Of a stretch of DNA of 64,000 bases, positions 16,134-27,996 are shown piece by piece. This stretch comes from Bugula neritina (lineage: Eukaryota > Bryozoa > Gymnolaemata > Cheilostomatida > Bugulidae), in assembly GCA_964035545.1 (NCBI GenBank), contig OZ037773.1, positions 3,141,751 to 3,205,750 of the forward strand. Direction: 5' to 3'. Both the position numbers and the translations under genes were made by a program. Numbering within the stretch: the first letter of the stretch is position 1; the number at the start of each line of letters is the position of its first letter. The notes beneath the pieces are model-generated. The model saw only the letters and a list, made by a program, of their open reading frames with translations. It did no database searches and was not told where the DNA came from.

Positions 16134-16550
16134 TTTTTGTTTTTGTAGAAATAACTTCTAAAAAAGTACTCTTATCATCTCCTCTTTCAAATCCTCTACA
16201 GTAAAGCTTCCTTCCAAGTGTTGAATCAGTTATAGTGAATTGAACAGAAAGAGTGAATCCTTCCGGTCTGCCCACTGAGTTACAGTCTGCATTACTGACT
16301 CCAGGTCCTTCTATTCCAGAGACAGCATTATTGTCTGAAAATAATGAATTAGCAACCAACGCATTTTCACTTTCACTACTTGGAATACATCCAGTTCTGT
16401 AGATTTTGCTATCTCCATCAGCTTCATATCGTAACTGTAAGGTTCTCAGATCAGTATAACCAGATGCTTCACATGTGAAAGTTATCTTCTCATCTTTATA
16501 GAACTCTGGTGAAGTTGTAGTACTGTATTCTATCTCTGTAGACGGTTGTG
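16134..16550 (-). CDS. Ig1-type exon 8 of exon array (intact, last)
   Basis: 139 codons, open throughout, starting after an AG acceptor with the family's conserved opening (A)QPSTEIEYSTTTSPEFYKD. The four family cysteines are present: TFTCEAS, RTGCIP, ADCNSVG and LYCRGFE. Its 3' end departs from the other exons. The usual EVKG-donor is replaced by LEVISTKTKSK, where AAAAA|GTAAGC offers a good phase-1 donor; without splicing there the frame ends at a stop at 16099-16101. No downstream partner exon was found on this strand, so the exon may end the transcript. Confidence 0.65.
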
Positions 16551-16623
16551 CTATATAAACATAATGCTTCAAGTTACACATGTAATATTTTTAAAATAGA
16601 GACAGTTACTTTCAAAAGTTTAC

Positions 16624-17044
16624 CCGTGACTTCAAACAAAAATGTTAAAGAGGGAATTTCTCCCACACTTCTTCCTTCAAATCCTCTACAGCAGAGCTTC
16701 CATTCGATTGTTGGATCAGTTACACTGGGTTGTACAGAAAGAGTTGATCCTTCCAGTCTACCCATTGAATTACATTCTGCATGACTGACTCTAGGTCCTT
16801 TTATTTCAGAAACAGCATTAATGTCTGGAGGTAATGAAGCAACCCATACCGTTTCATTTTCACCACTTGGAATACATCCAGTTCTGTAGATTTTGCTGTC
16901 TCCATCAGCTTCATATCGTAACTGTAAGGTTATCAGATTAGTATAACCAGACGCTTCACATGTGAAAGCTATCTTCTCATCTTTATAGAAATCTTGTGTA
17001 GTTGTTGTACTGTAGTCTAGCTGTCTCTGTAGAGCATGCTTGTG
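16624..17044 (-). pseudogene. Ig1-type exon 7 of exon array (frameshifted)
   Basis: The exon is 421 bp where 414 is normal. About seven extra bases lie in the first 30 bp, where the opening reads CACAAGCATGCTCTACAGAG rather than CACAACCATCTACAGAG, and they shift the frame. The rest is well preserved and includes the sub-family signature WKLCCRGFEGR and the EVTG donor. Confidence 0.75.
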
Positions 17045-17126
17045 CTATATGCAGATATGTTATATAATACTTCAAGATACACATATATTACTCTTAAAAT
17101 AGAAACAGTTACTTTTAAGAGTTGAC

Positions 17127-17540
17127 TTTTAACTTCAAACAAAGTTGCTAAAGAGCTTTCTCCCACGGCTCCTCCTTCAAATCCTCTACAGTAGAACTTT
17201 CCTCTGAGTGTTGGATCAGTTATAGTGAGTTGTACAGAAAGAGTGAATCCTTCAGGTTTACCAACTGAGTTACAGTATGCATGACTAACTCCAGACCCTT
17301 CTATTTCAGAGACAGCACTGATGTCTGAAAATAATGAATTAGCAACCAACGCATTTGCACTTTCACTACTTGAAATACATCCAGTTCTGTAGATTTTGCT
17401 GTCTCCATCAGCTTCATACCGTAACTGGAAGGATCTCAGATCAGTACAACCAGATGCTTCACATGTGAAAGTTATCTTCTCATCTTTATAGAACTCTGGT
17501 GAAGTTGTAGTACTGTATTCTATCTCTGTAGAAGGTTGTG
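17127..17540 (-). CDS. Ig1-type exon 6 of exon array (intact, weak donor)
   Basis: 138 codons, open, with cysteines in TFTCEAS, RTGCIS, AYCNSVG and FYCRGFE. The donor is changed from the family's G|GTAAAC to A|GTCAAC, which should splice less well. It belongs to the same sub-family as exons 4 and 8 (IEYSTTTSPEFYKD). Confidence 0.65.
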
Positions 17541-17613
17541 CTATATAAACATAATACTTCAAGTTACACATATAATATTTTTAAAATAGAGACAGTTACT
17601 TTCAAAAGTTTAC

Positions 17614-18027
17614 CCGTGACTTCAAACAAAAATGTTAAAGAGGGAATTTCTCCCACACCTCTTCCTTCAAATCCTCTACAGCAGAGCTTCCATTCGATTG
17701 TTGGATCAGTTACACTGGGTTGTACAGAAAGAGTTGATCCTTCCGGTCTACCCACTGAATTACACTCTGCATGACTGACTCCTGGTCCTTTTATTTCAGA
17801 AACAGCATTAATGTCTGGAGATAATGAAGCAACCCATACCTTTTCACTTTCACTACTTGAAATACATCCAGTGCTGTAGACTTTGCTGTCTCCATCAGCT
17901 TCATACCGTAACTGTAAGGTTATCAGATCAGTATAACCAGATGCTTCACATGTGAAAGTTATCTTCTCATCTTTATAGAAATCTGGAGAAGTTGTAGAAC
18001 TGTAGTCTATCTCTGTAGATGGTTGAG
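17614..18027 (-). CDS. Ig1-type exon 5 of exon array (intact)
   Basis: 138 codons, open, opening (A)[19 protein letters not shown] and ending FEVTG at a phase-1 donor (CGG|GTAAAC). It belongs to the sub-family with exons 3 and 7, which has an extra cysteine beside the second Ig cysteine (KLCCRGFEGR). Confidence 0.68.
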
Positions 18028-18107
18028 CTATATAGACATATTATATAGTACTTCAAGTTACACATATAATACTTTTAAAATAGAAACAGTTACTTTTAAA
18101 AGTTTAC

Positions 18108-18524
18108 CTTTGACTTCAAACAAAAATTGTTAAAGAGAGAATTTCTCGCACACCTCCTCCTTCAAATCCTCTACAGTAGAGCTTCCCTCTGATTGTTGAA
18201 TCAGTTATAGTGAGTTGTACAGAAAGAGTGAACCCTTCCGATCTACCAACTGAGTTACACTCTGCATGACTGACTCCTGGTCTTTCTATTCCAGAGACAA
18301 TGTATTGATGTCTAGAAATAATGGAGCAACTCATACCTTTTCACTTTCACTACTTGGAATACATCTAGATCTGTAGATTTTGCTGTCTCCATCAGCTTCA
18401 TATCGTAACTGGAAAGATCTCAGATCAGTAAAACCAGATGCTTCACATGTGAAAGTTATCTTCTCATCTTTATAGAAACCTGGAGAAGTTGTAGTACTGT
18501 ATTCTATCTCTGTAGACGGTTGTG
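18108..18524 (-). pseudogene. Ig1-type exon 4 of exon array (stop plus frameshift)
   Basis: Open from the acceptor through CIPSSESEKV, then the conserved tryptophan codon is TGA. A frameshift follows near 18300 (ACAATGTATTGATG replacing ACAGCATTAATG), and the remaining sequence continues in another frame. It is 417 bp long, with an extra T near the 3' end. Confidence 0.78.
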
Positions 18525-18597
18525 CTATATAAACACAATACTTCAAGTTACACATATAATATTTTTAAAATAGAGACAGTTACTTTCAAAAGTTTAC

Positions 18598-19011
18598 CCG
18601 TGACTTCAAACAAAAATGTTAAAGAGGGAATTTCTCCCACACTTCTTCCTTCAAATCCTCTACAGCAGAGCTTCCATTCGATTGTTGGATCAGTTACACT
18701 GGGTTGTACAAAAAGAGTTGATCCTTCCAGTCTACCCATTGAATTACATTCTGCATGACTGACTCTAGGTCCTTTTATTTCAGAAACAGCATTAATGTCT
18801 GGAGGTAATGAAGCAACCCATACCTTTTCACTTTCACTACTTGGAATACATCCAGTTCTGTAGATTTTGCTGTCTCTATCAGCTTCAGATTGCAACTGTA
18901 AGGATATTAGATCAGTACAACCAGATGCTTCACATGTGAAAGTTATCTTTTCATCTTTATAAAAATCTGGTGAAGTTGTAGAACTGTAGTCTATCTCTGT
19001 AGACGGTTGTG
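18598..19011 (-). CDS. Ig1-type exon 3 of exon array (intact)
   Basis: 138 codons, open from the AG acceptor to the CGG|GTAAAC donor. It has the family cysteines plus the KLCCRG variant. The strand-C region is diverged (LQLQSEADRDSK where most copies have [11 protein letters not shown]). Confidence 0.68.
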
Positions 19012-19091
19012 CTATATAAACATATTATATAATACTTCAAGTTACACATATAATATTTTTAAAATAGAGACAGTTACTTTTAAAAGTTTAC

Positions 19092-19511
19092 CCATGACTT
19101 TAAACAAAAATGTTAAAGAGGGAATTTCTCCCACACCTCTTCCTTCAAATCTTCTACAGCAGAGCTTCCATTTAATTGTTGGATCAGTTACAGTGAGTTG
19201 TACAGAAAGAGTGAATCCTTCCGGTCTACCCACTGAATTACACTCTGCATGACTGACTCCTGGTCCTTTTATTTCAGAAACAGCATTAATGTCTGGAGAT
19301 AATGAAGCAACCCATACCCTTTCATTTTCACCACTTGCATGGAATACATCCAGTGCTGTAGATTGTACTGTCTCCATCAGCTTCATATCGTAACTGTAAG
19401 GTTATCAGATTAGTATAACCAGATGCTTCACGTGTGAAAGTTATCTTTTCATCTTTATAAAAATCTGGAGAAGTTGGAAAGTACTGTAGTCTATCTCTGT
19501 AGATGGTTGAG
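19092..19511 (-). pseudogene. Ig1-type exon 2 of exon array (frameshifted)
   Basis: An insertion near 19474 (AGTTGGAAAGTACTG for AGTTGTAGAACTG) breaks the frame near the start, and further extra bases near 19335 break it again. The first Ig cysteine is mutated to arginine (TFTREAS). The splice sites are still recognisable. Confidence 0.78.
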
Positions 19512-19591
19512 CTATATAGACATATTATATAGTACTTCAAGCTACACATATAATACTTTTAAAATAGAAACAGTTACTTTTAAAAGTTTAC

Positions 19592-20005
19592 AATTGACTT
19601 CAAACAAAAATTGTTAAAGAGAGAATTTTTCCCACACCTGCTCCTTCAAATCCTCTACAGTAGAGCTTCCATCTGATTGTTGGATCAGTTACAGTGAGTT
19701 GTACAGAAAGAGTGAATCCTTCCGATCTGCCAACTGAGTTACAGTATGCATGACTGACTCCTGGTCCTTCTATTCCGGAAACAGCATTGATGTCTGGAAA
19801 TAATGAAGCAACCCATACCTTTCATTTTCACTACTTGGAATACATCCAGCTCTGTAGATTGTACTGTCTCCATCAGCTTCATAATGTAACTGTAAGGTTT
19901 TCAGATCAGTATAACCAGATGCTTCACATGTGAAAGTTATCTTCTCATCTTTATAGAAATCTGGTGAAGTTATAGCCCTGTAGTCTATCTCTGTAGATGG
20001 TTGTG
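19592..20005 (-). pseudogene. Ig1-type exon 1 of exon array (frameshifted)
   Basis: Opens normally ([19 protein letters not shown]) but loses a base near 19820 (SENERYGLL where others read ERVWVASL). A later one-base gain near 19610 restores the total length to 414 bp, leaving the middle out of frame with a stop. Confidence 0.78.
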
Positions 20006-20268
20006 CTGCGTGGAGATATATCAATGTAATACTTTAATTGTTACACAATACCTCTAATGCTGTGTACCAATATAAACAGTCAAAATAGTTCACCTACATG
20101 TAAAAAAATTATGTGAAAACGATAATATGATGTGTGCAAATTGTATGTGCCAAATGTTAATAATTCTATAGACCTTAAATTAATGTATATCATCACTAGA
20201 TTGTAAGACATGGTGATGAACGGTAAATGATATGGACCAGTTAAAGAACAAATTTTATTTGATGTATT

Positions 20269-20345
20269 GATAGATAAGTAAATCAGACAACACTGGAAGA
20301 ATTCTTGCAGTACGTTTGTCTGATTTACTTTAGTAGCAGCATCAT
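20269..20345 (-). pseudogene. Disrupted signal-peptide exon of the Ig exon array
   Basis: Sits where the signal exon should be and keeps the GAGATGATG start context, but reads MMLLLK and then stops. A 13-bp inverted repeat (AAGTAAATCAGAC at 20276-20288, its complement at 20318-20330) has been created inside it, which suggests a local inverted duplication. With this exon lost, the array probably has no functional secretory start unless another first exon is used. Confidence 0.65.
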
Positions 20346-20352
20346 CTCACTG

Positions 20353-22391
<2,039 letters not shown>

Positions 22392-24074
22392 TTACATAGA
22401 AGTTGATGTGATTGGTATCTCATAACCATCCTGATCTTCTGACTGGGAGACTCTAATCTGATTCATACTATGTTTTTGGGAGTTGTCAATACACTCATAG
22501 CTATGGTCTTCAGTTCCAGTGACTGACAACTCCTCATATGTAGAAGGAACTGTGGTAGTTGGAGTCTGTGGCATTTTTCCTTAAAATAAGTTTATTTATA
22601 TTTTGAACATTAATAGAATAAGAAGTGACTTAACTTCGGTGTCACTATAGTAGAAACTATTAAGCAGTGGTTCTATGTTAAAGCTAGGTAAAGGAACACT
22701 GTTATAGTATAAAATCACCAAAAGAAGTCTAAGAGCAATGCTTTGTTAAGTATATAAAATTTGGCTCCTGATTAGCCAAGAAAACACTAAAATATTATAA
22801 ATTAGTTATAAACTTGTGAGTAATATGATTGAGCATGTTTCTACAGTATTACATAATTCATGCAATAAAGTCGCTATGAGTTAGCAGTTTATTCAAATTA
22901 TGTAATCTAAATTAATTGTATTACAAAATTCTAATACAGGCTGCTGTTATGAATAGATGCTGCTAATCAAAGACTGTCTAAGGTTGTTTACTGACTTTAT
23001 TATAGTCCACAAAAATACGCATTTATGAAGTGTATATGTAACATAATGTTCACCTTTTGACTTTCTTTTGTTATAGATGGCAACTACGACTACAGTTATT
23101 AACACTCCACTCAGAGTACCAACGAACCCTCCTATCAAGGCTCCATTATTAACTGGCTTCCTTGTAGATGTAGTGGTAGAAGTTGTAGTAGGCAGCAATG
23201 AGGATATGTTGGCAGCATTATCCCATGCTATATTCCACTTTATGGTAACTGAATTTGCTGAAACACATTAAAAATTCAAGTACTTTTTCCGAGAATATTC
23301 TTTTGATAAAACACTCGTACAATTATAATTGTTTAGCATTATAATTAGCTAGTATTGCTTTATAATTATTTCAAAATAATTATAAGACAATACTAGCTGT
23401 GATCCAATTATAAAAACGTAGGAAAATTATTACAATTGAGGCAATGACTATAAAGCACATGATAAATATTTTAAATTTAATTACATACATAAACCATTTT
23501 CAGGCGTACATTCAACTGTTTCTGTTACACCATTTGTTTGAGAGCTCAAAGCTAGCTCATTAGATAGTTCTATCATTAGTACTCCATTGTATTTCCAAAA
23601 AAAGGCAGAAGGTGTTGGGTTAGCATCCACATATTGGCTACAATCTAATTTAACATCATGTTGTAGAGGGTTAAACTTTTTCACAATTGGATTTTGAACA
23701 CCAGGTTTTCTAGTCAAGTCTACAAAACGTAAGCATATCAGTTTTGACGTTATTAAATATACCAGGGGTTTTACATTTAAAATATGAACGTGAGTTTGCG
23801 TATAAATGTACGGAAAGTGAAGGGCTAATGATACTCACATGGTGATTTGATGGTAGCAGTTTGTTCAGTGTTTTCTCCCTTCCAGTTAGAATGTTCTGTA
23901 TCTGTAGAAGATAATGTTAGTCCAGCTCTATAAACTTAACATTATTACAACACAATGTAAGTTTAACCTTACAATATTTTTTGCAATATGGCAACATTGT
24001 TAAGCAATGTTCTACTGTTTATACGTATTTTTAAATAACTGGATGCATATATCACAGTAACACAGAGACAGAAT

Positions 24075-26152
24075 GTTTTATATGGCCTCGACCGAGGAGC
24101 AGGCTCTTGAGGGCGTCACCCAACATTCTGTTGTTCCGCTCGGCGACTCCGTTCCCTTGCGGGTGATATGGGGTGGTCCGACTCTGGTTCACCTCCCATA
24201 TCCGGCAGAGGTCTCCCATGAGCTGGGACTGGAACTGGGCACCCTGGTCTGTATGTATCTATTCAGGTGACCCGAGGTAGCAGAATACATTTTGCTCCAG
24301 GGCCTGGGCCACCGTGCGGGCCGATGCGTCTGGAATAGCCAGAGCATCTGCCTACCGGGTGAAGTAGTCCGTGAGCACCAGTATCCAGGTGTTCCCTCTG
24401 GCATAGGCATAGGCCCAACGAGGTCTACCGCCACTACTTGCCACAGTCGACCAGCGTATAGCCAGCGTCGACCATTGGTTTCCGTGGGGCGGCGATGCTT
24501 ACTAGCTTGGCAGATCTCGCACTGCCGTACCCGCAGTCGTACATCCCGAGTCATTCCGGGCCAATACCAACGCAGCCGCATGCACCTGATGACCCGACTG
24601 GCTTCAGCATGAGCCTGTTTATGGGTGTCCCAAATCAGTTCCCGTCGGAGGGCGCGTGGACAGATGACGCGGTCCCTCTCCTGCTGACGGTTGTCTGCGG
24701 CTAACGTCATCATCGGAAGACCATCTAGACTGACCTTGAGGGAATCTCAGCAACAACAGAAAAGTTGGACCTCCCTGCCGCTGCTGTTCCTCGCTAGGTT
24801 GTCAGCCCTCCTTCTTGGCCCGGAATATGTCCGCTACTGCCCCTGGTAGCGTCTCCTGGAGTCGGCACAGATCCTTGACATTCTGGTACAGAGTGGGGTT
24901 AGCACGAAGTGCCTGGATGTCCTCAGAGTGGGTTTCGGTCCGAAGATGGCCGTGCTCCCACTGATAGACGGCGCCCTCCCCTAACTCCGTTTCCACGTCA
25001 AGGCGAGCGGGTCCCCTGTCCGGTCTCTATATGCAGGCATTGCTTGCAGTCCTCTACCGGCCGACGATTCATGCCGTCGGCGTTCCCGTGCTTCCAGCCA
25101 GCACGGTGCTCTATCCGGTAAGAGAACGCGGCAAATATCTCCAGCCAACGAGCTACCTGGCTTGAGGGCTCCGCACGTTTACACAGCCATATCAGTGACG
25201 CATGGTCTGTTCGCAATCGGAACGTTCTCCCATACAGATATGGTCGAAAGTGCTTGACCGCCTTGACTACTGCTAGGAGCTCCTTCCTAGTGGTGCAATA
25301 GTTCTTCTCGGCAGCCGCGAGAGTCTTGCTATAGTAAGCTACAACCACCTCACTTCCACCCTGGACTTGGGACAGAACAGCTCCCACATTGTGGTCACTG
25401 GCGTCTGTGTCCAGGATGTACTCCTTGGCTGGGTCAGGATACGCCAGAATTGGCGCCTCCATTAGCCGTTGCTTGAGGTGGTCAAACGCCTGCTGCTCCT
25501 CCTGTGCCCACTGCTACCGGACCCCCTTGGCAGTCAGCCGATTTAACGGCTGAGCCATCCCTGCAAAGCCAGGTTTGTACTGCCGGTAGTGCCCTACTAG
25601 GCCCAGGAATGCACGCAACTCAGGGAGATCGCGGGGGACAGCCCACTTCTTCACAGCCTGTACTTTCTCTGAGTCAGTAGCGACCCTATCACGGCCAACA
25701 ACGTGGCCCAGGTACGTAACCTTCGGCTGTAAGAGTGCACACTTGAAAGGCTTCAGCTTCAGTCCAGCTGCCCGAAGACGGTCAAAGACCTCCCGCAGAC
25801 GACTGACATGAGTCGCAAAGTTGGGAGATTACAATGACGTCGTCCAGATAGATCAGAAGGGTCTTCCAGTGTAAACCACTGAAGACCTGCTCCATGAGTT
25901 GTTGGAAAGTTGCCGGGGCAGACGTAAGCTCGAATGGCAGTACTTTTCACTTTCAGAGCCCATCACGAGTAATGAATGCTGCTTTGTCCTGAGCATCAGG
26001 GCTGAGGGGCACTTGTCAGTATCCGCTAAGTAGATCCAAAGTACTAAAGTACTTGCTACCCGCGAGGGCATCCAGAGACTTATCTATCCGTGGGAGAGGG
26101 TAGGCGTCCTGGATGGTAACGCTGTTGAGTTTGCGTTAGTCCAACACAGAAC
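24075..26152 (-). mobile_element. Ty3/gypsy pol fragment (RT-RNase H-integrase), decayed
   Basis: GC-rich island against AT-rich surroundings. On the minus strand the order is reverse transcriptase (LNSVTIQDAYPLPRIDKSL near 26100, catalytic IYLDDV near 25840), RNase H (DTDASDHNVGAVLSQ, YYSKTL, TRKELLAVVKAVKHFRPYL; 24998-25462) and integrase (H2C2 zinc motif with C-E-I-C, VAVDLVGP, ending near 24090). Several frameshifts and stops break it. No LTR, gag or protease is present, so it is a truncated internal piece filling the hole in gene D's ectodomain exons. Confidence 0.88.
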
Positions 26153-26466
26153 TCAGATTAGTATAACCAGATGCTTCAAATGTGAAAGTTATCTTCTCAT
26201 CTTTATGGAAATCTGGTGAACTTGTAGTACTGTAGCCTATCTCTGTAGAAGGCTGTGCTGGAGATATATTATAATACTCTAAGTTACGCACTACTTTATA
26301 TTACTTGTAATTATTTTCTATTTGAAGGAGCCGATATCACCTTGCTGTAGCGTTATGTTTGATAGACACAGAAAGATGGTAAGATGCTGCAAAAACAGAG
26401 TGCTGCAGAAAGCTGCCATCAAGCCTCAAGCATATGTAGAACAGTCATTGTAAAATCTACCGACTA

Positions 26467-26863
<397 letters not shown>

Positions 26864-27262
26864 ACAATACCAATATAATTATGCTGTTGAAGGTAAATTA
26901 TTTCGTGATTTTAAAATATTTGCATTGTGTTATCAGATTCAATAAAAAAAACTATTGCAAACGCTAGTTGGTAAATATTGATAACCTTCTACACATCCTA
27001 CAAAAAGAGTTTTAAATCTAGAGCCGGAAAATTATGAAACAATATATTATATAATAAGGCAATCAGCATATAAATTGCTACCTATAGCAATGAGCACTGA
27101 TTTGCTATAATACTGCTTGCCAATATATACAACCATTATAATGTATACAAATTATAATTATATTAAATTGTAATAATATAGATCGAGTATAGAACAATTG
27201 TTACCTGCAGCGTAGATAGATAAGCAGACCAAACAATACAGGAAGTGGTAGTAGCACATCAT

Positions 27263-27992
27263 CTCACTATAACATAGTACACATAGTAATTACAATTTTA
27301 CAATAATTTCATAGTTTATGATATTTTTTCATTTTATTTAAATATTTTAAGTTAGTTTTGAATATCATTCCCTTCATTTAGTTTTTTAACTGCTGATTGC
27401 TAACATCATAATTCAAGTATATAACTTAACTCTATATTCTATCAATAAATTATATTCACAATACAAATAACGGTTGCAGCAAAAAAGTTCCCAGTGTAAT
27501 TTACTATTCTAACTACTCTAACTTAAGAGTCATATGTATATTTGTCAATTCTGAAGTTTTCAAAAACACTAATTTCTATAAATAGATTTTTCTCTAGCAG
27601 TGAATTTGCGGTAAATATACAAAACTAATTGTACGTGAATGCAGGGAGGATATAACTTCTATTACCTTCAGTTTATTTCTGCATACATATATTATCAGTA
27701 TGTGACAAGTATTTATTAATTGCCATTGTTAAATTGAAGTGTGTCAACTAAACTACTTCCAACTATAGAACTGATGCTGTTATAAGCACATATATGGTTT
27801 TATAACAATAATTAGCAACAAGTTCAATATAAGATCGCTCATAGAGACTTTACTTATAGGTAACATTGTAGTATGTTGAATAAATTGAATTTTTTTTAAT
27901 CCAAAAGACGATTCTATATTTCTTTGTATCCTAATGTTGAAACGAAATAGTACAGTATATTCAATAAAGAAATCTCAGGAAGCGATATTATA
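27263..27992. other. 5' flank of pseudogene D
   Basis: Upstream sequence shared with genes A, B and C (for example AATTGCCATTNTNAA with AGTGTCAACTAAA near 27720-27750, against 40335-40375 and 50335-50370). Probably contains the promoter, but no core element can be assigned with confidence. Confidence 0.5.
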
Positions 27993-27996
27993 TTAG

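Noticed and set aside
16548-16784. 78-codon plus-strand frames repeated at 16548, 17538, 18522 and 19007
   Set aside because: Antisense shadows of the minus-strand Ig exons. Their repetition only reflects the exon array.
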